From contig CAKOWQ010000003.1 in NCBI GenBank assembly GCA_934122395.1, positions 186,001 to 250,000 on the forward strand: a stretch of DNA of 64,000 nt, written 5' to 3'. The notes below the pieces were generated by a model that did no database searches, was not told the DNA's origin, and worked only from the letters and a program-made list of their open reading frames with translations. The first letter of the stretch is position 1; the number at the start of each line of letters is the position of its first letter. Below, piece by piece: positions 50,792-60,154 of this stretch. Origin of the DNA: an uncultured Bacilli bacterium (lineage in GTDB: Bacteria > Bacillota_I > Bacilli_A > RF39 > UBA660). The translations under genes and the position numbers were made by a program.

Positions 50792-51880
50792 GTGGTCGGA
50801 GAAATAAAAACAATAGAAGATAGAAAAAAATCTTTATTAAAGTTTGGAAAAGAAAACGGATATGTCACTTATGAAAAATTAGCAGAAGAATTAAAAGGAT
50901 TAGATGTTGATAGTGATACACTAGATGATATCTATAATATGTTAGTAGAAAATAATATTGAGATTATGTCTGATACAACAGATAATAGTGAAGAAGATGA
51001 AGATCCTTCTAATTTAGTAGTAGAAGATTTGACCTTAACTAAAGATATTAAAATTAATGATCCAGTACGTATGTACTTAAAAGAAATCGGTCGTATTAAC
51101 TTACTTACAACTGATGAGGAATTTGAATATGCTCGTCTTGCTGAACAAGGCGATGAATACGCTAAAAAGATGCTAGCAGAATCTAACTTACGTTTAGTAG
51201 TATCTATTGCTAAAAGGTATGTAGGTCGTGGTATGTTATTTTTAGACTTGATTCAAGAAGGTAATATTGGACTTATGAAAGCTGTAGATAAATATGATCC
51301 TGATAAAGGATTCAAGTTTTCTACTTATGCAACATGGTGGATACGTCAAGCAATAACAAGAGCTATAGCAGACCAAGCAAGAACAATACGTGTTCCTGTT
51401 CATATGGTTGAAACTATTAATAAACTTGCAAGGGCACAACGTCAATTAACTCAAGAATTGAATCGTGAACCAACCGAAGAAGAACTTGCAAAAAAATTAA
51501 ATATAACAGTAGATAAAGTAAGAGAAGTATATAAAATATCTCAAGATCCTGTATCTCTTGAAACACCTATTGGTGAAGAGGATGATTCTCATTTAGGAGA
51601 TTTCATTAAGGATGAGAGAACAATGTCTCCAGAAGAGTATGCAACTGTAGAAATGTTAAAAGAAGAATTAGCAAATGTTTTATTAACTTTAACAGATAGA
51701 GAAGAAAAAGTATTACGTCTTCGTTTTGGACTTGATGATGGACAATGCAGAACACTTGAAGAAGTTGGACAGATTTTTGGTGTAACTAGAGAAAGAATTC
51801 GTCAAATTGAAGCTAAAGCGCTAAGAAAATTAAGACATCCATCAAGATCTAGAAAATTAAAAGACTTCTTAATAGATTAA
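50792..51880 (+). CDS. rpoD: Primary sigma factor (RpoD/SigA)
   Basis: 362 aa from the GTG at 50792; a GTG at 50783 sits directly on the AGGGGAG ribosome site and is less likely. A region 1.1-like N-terminus is followed by region 1.2 DPVRMYLKEIGRI, region 2 (NLRLVVSIAKRYVGRGMLF, DLIQEGNIGLMKAVDKYDP, FSTYATWWIRQAITRAIADQ), region 3 (TINKLARAQRQLTQELNREP) and region 4 (LTDREEKVLRLRFGLDDG, FGVTRERIRQIEAKALRKLR). It recognises the -10/-35 promoters seen across this window. The neighbouring dnaG and trmK agree with the Bacillus order. Confidence 0.97.
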   Translation: MVGEIKTIEDRKKSLLKFGKENGYVTYEKLAEELKGLDVDSDTLDDIYNMLVENNIEIMSDTTDNSEEDEDPSNLVVEDLTLTKDIKINDPVRMYLKEIGRINLLTTDEEFEYARLAEQGDEYAKKMLAESNLRLVVSIAKRYVGRGMLFLDLIQEGNIGLMKAVDKYDPDKGFKFSTYATWWIRQAITRAIADQARTIRVPVHMVETINKLARAQRQLTQELNREPTEEELAKKLNITVDKVREVYKISQDPVSLETPIGEEDDSHLGDFIKDERTMSPEEYATVEMLKEELANVLLTLTDREEKVLRLRFGLDDGQCRTLEEVGQIFGVTRERIRQIEAKALRKLRHPSRSRKLKDFLID

Positions 51881-52542
51881 TGAAATTAAGTAAAAGACTT
51901 ATATCTATAAGTAATTTTATAGATGATAATAGTAAAGTAATAGATGTCGGGTGTGATCATGCACTTTTAGACATCTATTTATTTAAGAATAAAAAAAACA
52001 TTTCGCTAATAGCATCGGATGTTAGAAGTGGTCCTTTAAAACAAGCTAAACGTAATATTGATAAGTATAATTGTGATATTAAAGTAAAATTAGGATATGG
52101 CATTTCTACTATTGAAAGTGATGTTGATACTGTAGTTATTGCTGGTATGGGTGGAGATACTATTGTTGATATCTTAAATAATGATAGTAATTTATTAGTT
52201 AATGTAGAAAAAATGGTTCTTTCTCCTCAAAGTGAATGGATGAAAGTTAGAAAAGTTATTTCTTCTTTAGGTTTTTATATTAGTAATGAAATACTAGTTG
52301 AAGATGGTACTAAGTATTATTTAATAATTGAAGCTAAAAAGGGGTATAAGGATTATAATGATTTAGAATTAGAATATGGTCCTCTTCTATTAAAAAATAA
52401 ATCTTTAGAATTTTTATCTTACTACAAAAAAGTTTTAGCTGAAGAGAAAAAGGTATTAGAAAAGATTCCTAAAGAAAAAATAGAAGAATATAAGAATAAA
52501 GAAAAAGAAATAAATATATTAAAAAACATGATTAATGAGTAA
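51880..52542 (+). CDS. trmK: tRNA (adenine22-N1)-methyltransferase TrmK
   Basis: 220 aa. Motif I VIDVGCDHALLDIYL (about 20-34), IASDVRSGPLKQAKRNI, IAGMGGDTIVDIL (about 89-101) and LSPQSEWMKVR are the TrmK/YqfN signature; the C-terminal part is a coiled coil rich in Lys and Glu. It methylates N1 of A22 in tRNA. The ATG overlaps the last base of the rpoD stop, so translation is coupled; the same order is found in Bacillus. Confidence 0.92.
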   Translation: MKLSKRLISISNFIDDNSKVIDVGCDHALLDIYLFKNKKNISLIASDVRSGPLKQAKRNIDKYNCDIKVKLGYGISTIESDVDTVVIAGMGGDTIVDILNNDSNLLVNVEKMVLSPQSEWMKVRKVISSLGFYISNEILVEDGTKYYLIIEAKKGYKDYNDLELEYGPLLLKNKSLEFLSYYKKVLAEEKKVLEKIPKEKIEEYKNKEKEINILKNMINE

Positions 52543-52602
52543 TAGTCATGCTTTTTTATTGAATAGAAAATAATTTAATGATATATTTTTATCGGTGATA
52601 TA

Positions 52603-53133
52603 ATGCAAGTAAAAAGAGTAGTTACTGGTGATTTATTAGAGAATTGTTATATTTTAATTAATAATAACAAATGCTTAGTAATTGATCCAGGAGATGATTA
52701 TTTTAAAATAAAAAAAGAGTTGGGCTCTTTAAAAATAGAAGGAGTTCTTTTAACGCATAAACATTTTGATCATATAGGGGCATTAAATGAATTGTTGCAA
52801 GACTATAATACTTTGGTTTATTCTAAAGATAATTTAAAAGAAGGTGTAATTAATATAGACTCTTTTAAATTTGAAGTTATATATACTCCTGGACATACTA
52901 TGGACTCTGTAACTTATTATTTTGAAAGTGATAAAACAATGTTTACTGGTGACTTTTTATTTAAGAATAACATTGGTAGATGTGATTTACCAACTGGGGA
53001 TTTTGATATGATGAAGAAGTCTTTGTCTAAGATTAAAAAATATCCTTGTGATACAATTATTTATCCTGGACATAAAGAGAGTTCTACTTTAGATTATGAA
53101 TTTAATAACAATTATTATTTATTTACGAACTAG
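52603..53133 (+). CDS. Metallo-beta-lactamase-fold hydrolase (glyoxalase II-like, YqgX type)
   Basis: 176 aa single-domain MBL protein. The metal motif is LTHKHFDHIGAL (HxHxDH; here THKHFDH), with further ligands in TPGHTMDSV, TGDFLFKNNIGRCD and YPGHKES. The C-terminal helical substrate domain of true glyoxalase II is missing, so it belongs with the short YqgX/GloB-like hydrolases. Possible thioester or related hydrolysis in the cytoplasm. Confidence 0.88.
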   Translation: MQVKRVVTGDLLENCYILINNNKCLVIDPGDDYFKIKKELGSLKIEGVLLTHKHFDHIGALNELLQDYNTLVYSKDNLKEGVINIDSFKFEVIYTPGHTMDSVTYYFESDKTMFTGDFLFKNNIGRCDLPTGDFDMMKKSLSKIKKYPCDTIIYPGHKESSTLDYEFNNNYYLFTN

Positions 53134-53176
53134 AAAAATTATGATATAGTTATCTATATGATAAAGAGGTGTTAAG

Positions 53177-53485
53177 ATGTATATTGATGTGATAGTATTA
53201 TTAGTTTTATTAGGTGTAGTTATATTCTTGTTTAGAAAGTTTTCTAGTTTTGTTTATGCTGTTGCAATAATAGATATATTTTTAAGAATTTTAACTTTTA
53301 TTAGAGATAATAGTGTTCCGGAATTAAAAAGTTTAATTGGTAAATATTTTCCAGAGTCTATTGCAGGTATTATAGGACATTATTCTAGTGGAATATTTTA
53401 TACATTATTAATGTGGGCATATGTAATAATATTTGCAATATTCTTAGGATATATAACTAAATACTTTATAAAGAAAAGAAAATAA
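53177..53485 (+). CDS. Small integral membrane protein
   Basis: 102 aa with three hydrophobic stretches: 2-18, about 26-42, and 72-94 (IFYTLLMWAYVIIFAIFLGYI), ending in KKRK. AGAGGTG lies before the ATG. A bidirectional hairpin follows. No family is recognised. Confidence 0.65.
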   Translation: MYIDVIVLLVLLGVVIFLFRKFSSFVYAVAIIDIFLRILTFIRDNSVPELKSLIGKYFPESIAGIIGHYSSGIFYTLLMWAYVIIFAIFLGYITKYFIKKRK

Positions 53486-53507
53486 TAGCAGTTGCTATTA
53501 TTTTTTT
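53479..53507. terminator. Bidirectional terminator between convergent genes
   Basis: AATAATAGCA / TGCTATTATT stem with a two-base loop, T7 on the plus side. Confidence 0.83.
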
Positions 53508-53980
53508 GTACTTTTTTCTAAATATGGATTGTATAATCCGTAATAATCATCTCTTATCCATTTATAGCCACAGCTAGCGGCAGTTCTAATACTAGGTGTA
53601 TTATCGTGAGCAATTTTTACTTTTATACATTCTATTTTATTATAATTTTGAAATAAATAATCACTTACATCTTCTAAAGTTCTTTTTCCATAATGTTGTC
53701 CTCTTAAATCTTTATCGATTGCAGCTCTTAAATATACACATTTTTCTTCAGTACTAAATTGACCTATTTCTACAAAGCCTACTAATGTATCTTCATCTGA
53801 AATGAAAAAACCTTTTCCTAGTATTCCATCTTCACTATCTTTTGTTAATTGAGGAAGCATTCCGTTAAATCTGTTAGTAATAGAAGTATCACTAACCAGT
53901 TTTTTTAAAAATAATAAATGCTTTTTATTTTCTTTATCAAATGTCCTTAAAGATAAAGTATTTAATTTTATATCTTCCAT
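53498..53980 (-). CDS. GNAT-family N-acetyltransferase
   Basis: 160 aa. The acetyl-CoA loop region is RAAIDKDLRGQHYGKRTLED (about 85-104; consensus Q/RxxGxG/A with H-Y at the last positions). VKIAHDNTPSIRTAASCGYK (about 121-140) is the conserved beta5-alpha4 pattern N-x-x-S-x-x-x-A-x-x-x-G-(Y/F). Substrate unknown. Own gene on the minus strand with a GGTGATATT-type site before the ATG. Confidence 0.82.
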   Translation of the reverse strand: MEDIKLNTLSLRTFDKENKKHLLFLKKLVSDTSITNRFNGMLPQLTKDSEDGILGKGFFISDEDTLVGFVEIGQFSTEEKCVYLRAAIDKDLRGQHYGKRTLEDVSDYLFQNYNKIECIKVKIAHDNTPSIRTAASCGYKWIRDDYYGLYNPYLEKSTKK

Positions 53981-54035
53981 AATATCACCACAAATATATT
54001 AACATATTCTTTTATTAATATAAAGAATAATGTTA

Positions 54036-54064
54036 TTGTACATTTGTTTGCAATGTGTTATAAT
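54036..54064 (+). promoter_or_regulatory. ruvAB promoter
   Basis: TTGTAC (54036-54041), 17-bp spacer, extended -10 TGTTATAAT (54056-54064). Confidence 0.7.
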
Positions 54065-54084
54065 CTTATGTGAGGGTGAAGAGA

Positions 54085-54642
54085 ATGTACGATTATATTA
54101 TAGGTAAAATTACAGGTGTTTATAGTACACACATAGTTCTTGAATGTTATGGGATAGGTTATGCTATTAATACTCCTAATCCTTATTCATTTCAAGAAGG
54201 TAATGAATATAAAGTTTATTTATATCAACAAGTAAAAGAAGACGAGTTATCATTATATGGATTTAAAACAGTAGAAGAAAAAGAAATGTTTTTAAAACTT
54301 ATTAGTGTTAAGGGATTAGGTCCTAAAATGACACTTCCTATTTTAGCAACAGGATCAGTTGCTGGTGTATGTGATGCTATAGAAAGAGAAAATCTATTGT
54401 ATTTAAGAAAGTTTCCAAAAATTGGTGATAAACTTGCTAAACAAATAATTCTTGACTTAAAAGGTAAGCTAGGTAATGTATCAACATTAGAGTTAAAAGA
54501 TAATAGTTATGAAGAATTAATTGAAGTATTAAAAGGCTTAGGTTATAAAGAAAAAGAATTTAAAGCTATTATACCTAAAGTTAATAGTGAATTATCAATA
54601 GAAGAACAAGTAAAAGAGGCTTTAAAATTGTTACTTAAATAA
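54085..54642 (+). CDS. ruvA: Holliday junction branch migration protein RuvA
   Basis: 185 aa from the ATG at 54085 (GAGGGTGAAGAG upstream), giving the family start MYDYIIGKITGVYSTHIVLE. The OB-fold domain (1-63) includes EDELSLYGF. Helix-hairpin-helix segments LISVKGLGPKMTLPIL and LRKFPKIGDKLAKQIILDLK bind the junction. The C-terminal domain III (YEELIEVLKGLGYKEKEFK) contacts RuvB. It precedes ruvB by 11 bp in the standard ruvAB operon. Confidence 0.96.
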   Translation: MYDYIIGKITGVYSTHIVLECYGIGYAINTPNPYSFQEGNEYKVYLYQQVKEDELSLYGFKTVEEKEMFLKLISVKGLGPKMTLPILATGSVAGVCDAIERENLLYLRKFPKIGDKLAKQIILDLKGKLGNVSTLELKDNSYEELIEVLKGLGYKEKEFKAIIPKVNSELSIEEQVKEALKLLLK

Positions 54643-54653
54643 GAGGTGATAGT

Positions 54654-55673
54654 ATGATTGAAAATAAAATATTAACTGGGGAAGAGCTTAAAGAAGATGT
54701 ATATGAAGAAAGTATTCGCCCTAGCTTATTTAAAGATTATATAGGACAAAGTGATGTCAAAGAAAATATTAAAGTTTTTGTAGAAGCTGCTAAAATGCGT
54801 GAGGAAAGTTTAGATCATGTTTTATTATATGGACCTCCTGGATTAGGTAAAACAACCCTTGCTTATATAATTGCTAATGAACTTGGTACCAATATTAAAA
54901 CGGCCAGTGGACCTTCCATTGAAAAAGCAGGAGATTTAGCAGCAATATTATCTTCGCTTGAACCAGGGGACGTATTATTTATTGACGAAATACATAGAAT
55001 GCCATCATATATAGAAGAAATATTATATCCTGCTATGGAAGACTTTACACTAGATATTATAGTTGGTGGAGAAGGGAATAGTAGGAATATTAAAATTAAT
55101 CTACCGCCATTTACTTTAGTTGGAGCAACTACAAGAGCAGGCGATCTAACAAGCCCTTTAAGAGATCGTTTTGGGATTATTTCAAAACTTCAATATTATA
55201 CTGATGATGAACTATTTAGTATTATTAAAAGAACAGCTAAAGTTTTAGGAGTTGAAATAGAAGATGATGCAGCATTAGAACTTGCTAGTAGAAGTAGGGG
55301 AACTCCTAGAATTGCTAATAGACTTTTAAAACGTGTACGTGATTTTTCACTAGTAAAAGGTAACGGAGTTATTGACTTAGAAATTACTAAGATGGCTTTG
55401 GATAAGTTAAAAGTTGATAAGATTGGTCTTGATGAAACTGACTATTTACTACTTAAAACCATCGCATTAAAATTTAATGGAGGTCCAGTTGGAATTGAAT
55501 CCCTTGCTAGTATAATAGGTGAAGAAGTATCAACTCTTGAAGATGTTTGTGAACCATTCCTATTACAAAGAGGACTACTTAAGAGAACACCTAGAGGAAG
55601 AATGCTTACTGATTTAGGATATAAACATCTTAATATGAATAAACAAGGTACTTTGTTTGATTGGAGTGAATAA
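54654..55673 (+). CDS. ruvB: Holliday junction helicase RuvB
   Basis: 339 aa AAA+ motor. IRPSLFKDYIGQSDVKENI opens the domain; Walker A is LLYGPPGLGKTTLAYI (about 58-73), Walker B VLFIDEIHRM, sensor 1 TLVGATTRAGDL, the arginine finger lies in LRDRFGI, and the C-terminal winged helix has TPRGRMLTDLGYKHL. It drives branch migration with RuvA. The C-terminal end contains the ribosome site GGAGTGA of the next gene. Confidence 0.97.
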   Translation: MIENKILTGEELKEDVYEESIRPSLFKDYIGQSDVKENIKVFVEAAKMREESLDHVLLYGPPGLGKTTLAYIIANELGTNIKTASGPSIEKAGDLAAILSSLEPGDVLFIDEIHRMPSYIEEILYPAMEDFTLDIIVGGEGNSRNIKINLPPFTLVGATTRAGDLTSPLRDRFGIISKLQYYTDDELFSIIKRTAKVLGVEIEDDAALELASRSRGTPRIANRLLKRVRDFSLVKGNGVIDLEITKMALDKLKVDKIGLDETDYLLLKTIALKFNGGPVGIESLASIIGEEVSTLEDVCEPFLLQRGLLKRTPRGRMLTDLGYKHLNMNKQGTLFDWSE

Positions 55674-55674
55674 A

Positions 55675-56307
55675 ATGGCAAGAAAGTTTTTATTTTCTAA
55701 TCCTAATATGAGCTATGGTGATTATTTAGAAACTGTTAAAGAAAATTCTAAAGATGGCAGTATTATTTTTGCTTCAAAAGAGTGTGCTGAATTAGGACTT
55801 TTATCTCTTGCTAAATTGGATGATGAAGAAAAGATTAAGAGAATTATGGATTTTTCTTTATTTGTAGATAGAGAATATAATAGTCCTCCTGGGAATAATG
55901 CTAGTCACAAATTGGCTTATATTTTTAGTGGTGTTAATATGATTTGTAATTATTCTAGTTATGTTGAGGGACTAAATAATAATGAATTGAGTTTACTTAC
56001 ATTTTTCTCTTATGTTGTAGATGATTGCTATATGAAGGATCACTTAATGCTTTTTGCGTCACCCGATCTATTAGATTCTGTGTTAGAAAAAACACCAAAA
56101 AGAAGTGAGCAAGCATCTATTTTAGGCATAATAGAAGATAAATATTTTGAATTTGATATTGACACACATAACGAATCTGAGTTTAATAGGTTTAAGCAAA
56201 CAAGTATAGATTTTGTTAGAAATAATTCTACCGAAGAACTTTTAAGTCACGTTCAAACTTATAATGATAGAATAGATAAATTAGCAAGCGAAGGAATATA
56301 TTTCTAG
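55675..56307 (+). CDS. Hypothetical cytoplasmic protein between ruvB and queA
   Basis: 210 aa from the ATG at 55675 (GGAGTGA upstream). No membrane segment or signal peptide. Mixed alpha-helical composition with acidic stretches; SPPGNNASHKLAYIFSGVNM and EGLNNNELSLLTFFSYVVDD are the most distinctive segments. Its position is inside the ruvA-ruvB-x-queA run, 12 bp before queA. I recognise no family. Confidence 0.6.
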   Translation: MARKFLFSNPNMSYGDYLETVKENSKDGSIIFASKECAELGLLSLAKLDDEEKIKRIMDFSLFVDREYNSPPGNNASHKLAYIFSGVNMICNYSSYVEGLNNNELSLLTFFSYVVDDCYMKDHLMLFASPDLLDSVLEKTPKRSEQASILGIIEDKYFEFDIDTHNESEFNRFKQTSIDFVRNNSTEELLSHVQTYNDRIDKLASEGIYF

Positions 56308-56319
56308 TTAGGAGTTATT

Positions 56320-57357
56320 ATGAAATTAGAAGATTTTGATTATGATTTACCAGAAGAGTTGATTGCACAAACCCCATTAAAGGAAAGAGATTCTTCTAAA
56401 TTATTAGTTTTAGATAAAGATACAGGTGAAGTGAGTCATTATCATTTTAAAGATATAATTAATTATTTGGATCGTGGTGATGCATTAGTTATTAATGATA
56501 CAAAAGTAATACCTGCAAGAATTATTGGTGAAAAAGAAGATACTAAGGCAGTTATTGAATTACTTTTATTAAAAAATATAGAAGGCGATACTTGGGAATG
56601 TTTAGCACGACCTGCTAAAAGAGTAAAAGAAGGAACTATTATTAGTTTTGGTAATGGAAAGTTAAGAGCTAAATGTACTTTTATTGGTGAGGATGGAATA
56701 AGACATGTTAACCTTATTTATGATGGTATTTTATATGAATTATTAGATGAATTAGGAACTATGCCACTACCGCCTTACATTCACGAACAACTAGAAGATC
56801 AAAGTAGATATCAGACAGTGTATGCAAGATTAGAAGGAAGTGCAGCAGCTCCTACCGCAGGGCTTCATTTTACTAAAGAATTATTAGATGAAATTAAAGC
56901 TAAGGGCGTAAATATTGTTCCAGTAACACTACATGTTGGATTAGGTACTTTTAGACCTGTTAATGTTACTGATGTAGAAAAACATAAAATGCACAGTGAA
57001 TTTTATTCTTTAAGTCAAAGTACAGTTGATATATTGAATAAAACTAAAGAAAATAACAAGAAAATAGTAGTAGTTGGTACTACTTCAGTAAGAGTATTAG
57101 AAACTGTTATGACAAAGTATGGCGAATTAAGAGAATGTAGTGGTTGGACAGATATTTTTATCTATCCAGGATATAAATTCAAAATAGTAGATAACTTAAT
57201 TACAAACTTCCATTTACCAAAGTCTACTTTGATTATGCTAATTAGCGCTTTAGCTGGACGTGATCATGTTTTAAGAGCATACAATGAAGCAGTAAAAAAC
57301 AAATATCGTTTTTTCTCTTTTGGAGATAGTATGTTTATTAAAAGTAGTAACAAATAA
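56320..57357 (+). CDS. queA: S-adenosylmethionine:tRNA ribosyltransferase-isomerase (QueA)
   Basis: 345 aa. The start MKLEDFDYDLPEELIAQTPL is diagnostic. Other family blocks are DRGDALVINDTKVIPARI, YQTVYARLEGSAAAPTAGLHF (here split at RLEGSAAAPTAGLHFT), THLHVGLGTFRPV and ITNFHLPKSTLIMLISALAG. It transfers the ribosyl moiety of SAM to 7-deazaguanine tRNA to make epoxyqueuosine. The usual tgt partner is not in the window. Follows ruvB, as in many Firmicutes. Confidence 0.97.
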   Translation: MKLEDFDYDLPEELIAQTPLKERDSSKLLVLDKDTGEVSHYHFKDIINYLDRGDALVINDTKVIPARIIGEKEDTKAVIELLLLKNIEGDTWECLARPAKRVKEGTIISFGNGKLRAKCTFIGEDGIRHVNLIYDGILYELLDELGTMPLPPYIHEQLEDQSRYQTVYARLEGSAAAPTAGLHFTKELLDEIKAKGVNIVPVTLHVGLGTFRPVNVTDVEKHKMHSEFYSLSQSTVDILNKTKENNKKIVVVGTTSVRVLETVMTKYGELRECSGWTDIFIYPGYKFKIVDNLITNFHLPKSTLIMLISALAGRDHVLRAYNEAVKNKYRFFSFGDSMFIKSSNK

Positions 57358-57402
57358 TATTAATATATTTTAATTTTCTTCATATTATTTACTGGTGATA
57401 TT

Positions 57403-58602
57403 ATGAAGAAATTAATAGTAGTAATGATTATATTTGTAGTTATTACTTTTTTTATTATTGAAAATAAAAAAGAATCATCAAAAGATGAAGCAACGCTTTC
57501 ATATAATTTAAAAGATGAAAAAAGGGCAATCTTTATCTCTTACATAGAACTTCAAGAATATTTAAAAGAAAAAGATATCGAAGAAGGAAAAAACGCTATC
57601 AAAGAGATGGTAAATAATCTTTATAACGATAACTTTAACATGATAATTTTGCATGTTAGACCTTTTTCGGATGCAGTATATAAATCAAGTATTTTTCCTT
57701 ATAGTAAAGTAATTTCTAAAGCTGAAGGAAAAGATCCAGGGTACGACGTATTAGAAGTCTTTATAAATGAGGCACACAAAAAGAATATGCAACTACATGC
57801 TTGGGTAAACCCTTATAGAATAAGAAATACCACAGATACTAGTGATATTTCAAAAGATAATCCTGCTTATAAATATTTAGATACTAATAATGTTAAGGTA
57901 ATTGAAAATAAAGGAATTTTTTATAATCCAGCAAGTGATGTTGTGACTGAACTTATAATAGATGGAATAAAAGAGATAGTAAGTAATTATAATGTTGATG
58001 GAATTCATTTTGATGATTATTTTTATCCGGATGATACAATCGATTTAGAAAATTATCAAGAATATATTGATAATGGTGGAATGTTATCCTTAAGTGATTA
58101 TAGGCTTAATAATACTTCTAATATGATAAAGAAAGTATATGAAACAATTAAAAAAGTTAATAAGAATATTACATTTGGAATATCTCCTGAAGGAAATATT
58201 AATAATAATTATGATAGTAATTATATAGATACTAAAAAAATATTAAGCGAAGAAGGTTATATTGATTATATAATGCCACAAATATATTTTGGATTTTCTA
58301 ATGAATTAATGCCATTTATGGATGTTATTAATATGTGGAACTCTTTGATTAAAGTAAAAAGTGTTAAATTAATGCCTGCTTTAGCTTTTTATAAAGCTGG
58401 TATTAGTGATACTTTTGCTAAAAGTGGTGAAGATGAATGGATTTGTAATAATGATATTATAAAAAAGCAAGTATTAACTAGTAGAAATGTGAGTAATTAT
58501 TCTGGTTATTCTTTATTTAGATATAGTTACTTATATAATGATAATTATAAAACTGATGCAGTTTCTAATGAATATAATAACTATCTTTCAATTGTAAAAT
58601 AA
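57403..58602 (+). CDS. GHL10/DUF187-type glycosyl-hydrolase-like surface protein
   Basis: 399 aa with an N-terminal membrane anchor or signal (KLIVVMIIFVVITFFII). The GHL10 family pattern runs KRAIFISYIELQEYL, FNMIILHVRPFSDAVYKSSI, LHAWVNPYRIRN (about 129-140), NPASDVVTELIIDGIKEIV, and VDGIHFDDYFYP (about 201-212), where the Asp pair is the candidate catalytic site. FGISPEGNI is also typical. A (beta/alpha)8 barrel acting on peptidoglycan or another envelope polysaccharide is expected. Confidence 0.87.
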   Translation: MKKLIVVMIIFVVITFFIIENKKESSKDEATLSYNLKDEKRAIFISYIELQEYLKEKDIEEGKNAIKEMVNNLYNDNFNMIILHVRPFSDAVYKSSIFPYSKVISKAEGKDPGYDVLEVFINEAHKKNMQLHAWVNPYRIRNTTDTSDISKDNPAYKYLDTNNVKVIENKGIFYNPASDVVTELIIDGIKEIVSNYNVDGIHFDDYFYPDDTIDLENYQEYIDNGGMLSLSDYRLNNTSNMIKKVYETIKKVNKNITFGISPEGNINNNYDSNYIDTKKILSEEGYIDYIMPQIYFGFSNELMPFMDVINMWNSLIKVKSVKLMPALAFYKAGISDTFAKSGEDEWICNNDIIKKQVLTSRNVSNYSGYSLFRYSYLYNDNYKTDAVSNEYNNYLSIVK

Positions 58603-58636
58603 AAAAGCTTTGCAAAAATATTTGCAAGGCTTTTTA
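58603..58636. terminator. Bidirectional terminator
   Basis: AAAAGCTTTGCAAA / TTTGCAAGGCTTTT stem (one G-U), A run left and T run right. It serves the GHL10 gene and the opposite small gene. Confidence 0.82.
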
Positions 58637-58894
58637 GTAGTAATAATAGTTTTCAGTATATGATGGATAATTATTAGGGGCATAATAAGGCATTGGCAGA
58701 GGGTAAGGATATGGTGCAGGATAATTAGGTCCAAATCCACCTGGCCTTGATAAAATTCCTCCAGTAATTCCACCTAAAATAAAAGGCACAGCAAATCCAC
58801 CACCAAAGAATCTATCACCGTTATTTCTAATATTTCTAAAGCCACCTCTAGGCATATTCATACGATATTGGGGCATAATATTATTTGAATACAT
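58634..58894 (-). CDS. Small Gly/Pro/Tyr-rich protein (coat-like composition)
   Basis: 86 aa. The N-terminal half is Asn/Arg/Gly-rich (MPRGGFRNIRNNGDRFFGGG); a short hydrophobic FAVPFILGGITGGIL follows, then a Pro/Tyr-rich tail (YPAPYPYPLPMPYY ... NYYYY). Strong AGGAGG site on the minus strand. The layout resembles small spore-coat-like proteins of Firmicutes, but no sporulation gene is nearby and no family can be assigned. Confidence 0.6.
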   Translation of the reverse strand: MYSNNIMPQYRMNMPRGGFRNIRNNGDRFFGGGFAVPFILGGITGGILSRPGGFGPNYPAPYPYPLPMPYYAPNNYPSYTENYYYY

Positions 58895-58952
58895 AAAACA
58901 CTTATTCCTCCTTCAGAGTATTTTATGTGTAAAATAAGATAAGGGTGATAAT

Positions 58953-60077
58953 ATGGAAGAAAAACAAGAAAAATTAGCAGATACAATAGTTAATTATTCA
59001 TTACATGTAAATGAAAACGATAAAGTACTAATAACGTATCAAAGTATTGAATCAAAAAGCTTTGTTGAAAAATTAATTAAAAAAATATTTTTAAGAGGAG
59101 GTATACCTTTTACTAATTATGTAGATCCTTTTATTAGTAATTTATTAAAAGAAAACTCTACATCAAATAGAATTGATTTAATAAAAGAATATCAAAAATT
59201 TGAACTTGATCATTTTGATTCATTTATAAATATAAAATATAATTTAAATGATTATGAATCTGGTAGTATCCCTAAAAAGATAAGAGATGAGATTAGTTTT
59301 AAAACTTATGAAATACATAATAAATTAGTTAATGAAAGAAAATGGGTATTATTAAATTATCCAAGTTATGTAGATAGTTATAAGGCTAAAATGAAATATG
59401 AAGACTTTTTAAATTATAGTTTTGATGTTATGAATGTTGACTATAGTAAAATGAGCAAGGATATTGAACCATTAAAAAAACTAATGGATAAGACTAAGAA
59501 GGTTAGAATAATAGGTAAGGGAACTGATATTACTTTTTCTATTAAAGGAATGAAAAGTATTCCTTGTACCGGTGAATCTAATATTCCAGATGGTGAAATA
59601 TTTACTTGCCCTGTAAGAGATAGTGTTAATGGAGTAATAAAGTATAATACTACTAGTACTTATAATGGGGAAGTATTTAGTAACATTAGACTTGAATTTA
59701 TAAATGGTAAAATAATAGATGCAACGTGTGATGATGAGTCTAAGAATGAAAAATTAAATAAAATATTTGATACTGATGAAGGTAGTAGATATGTTGGTGA
59801 GTTTTCTTTAGGATTAAATCCTAAGATTTTAATACCTATGGGTGATATTTTATTTGATGAAAAAATCTTCGGAAGTATTCATTTTACTCCTGGTGCGGCA
59901 TATAAAGAATGCTATAACGGAAATGATTCTAATATTCATTGGGATTTAGTTTTGATTCAAAGAACGGAATACGGTGGGGGAGAAATATATTTTGACGATG
60001 TATTAATAAGAAAAGATGGATTGTTTGTTCTACCAGAACTACGTCATTTAAATTATTATTTAGATACTGTAAAGTAA
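58953..60077 (+). CDS. M29-family aminopeptidase (AmpS/PepS type)
   Basis: 374 aa. The family start EKLADTIVNYSLHVNENDKV is followed later by a KVRIIGKGTDITFSIKGM segment and NIPDGEIFTCPVRDSVNGVI, whose Glu is a metal ligand. GEFSLGLNP and GSIHFTPGAAY supply the next ligands and HWDLV the last. M29 enzymes are metal-dependent aminopeptidases that trim N-terminal residues from peptides in the cytosol. Length slightly below the usual 410. Confidence 0.87.
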   Translation: MEEKQEKLADTIVNYSLHVNENDKVLITYQSIESKSFVEKLIKKIFLRGGIPFTNYVDPFISNLLKENSTSNRIDLIKEYQKFELDHFDSFINIKYNLNDYESGSIPKKIRDEISFKTYEIHNKLVNERKWVLLNYPSYVDSYKAKMKYEDFLNYSFDVMNVDYSKMSKDIEPLKKLMDKTKKVRIIGKGTDITFSIKGMKSIPCTGESNIPDGEIFTCPVRDSVNGVIKYNTTSTYNGEVFSNIRLEFINGKIIDATCDDESKNEKLNKIFDTDEGSRYVGEFSLGLNPKILIPMGDILFDEKIFGSIHFTPGAAYKECYNGNDSNIHWDLVLIQRTEYGGGEIYFDDVLIRKDGLFVLPELRHLNYYLDTVK

Positions 60078-60098
60078 GTTTTTAACTTACTTTTTTTC
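60072..60098 (+). terminator. Intrinsic terminator after the M29 gene
   Basis: AAGTAAGTT / AACTTACTT stem followed by T7. Confidence 0.86.
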
Positions 60099-60154
60099 TT
60101 GATGAAATAGAAATTTAATAGTATACTATACTTGTATAATAATGGAGGCCTGTT

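Noticed and set aside
58588..58773. 61-codon minus-strand frame overlapping the Gly/Tyr-rich gene
   Set aside because: It is out of frame with the better-supported 86-aa gene, which has a strong AGGAGG site.
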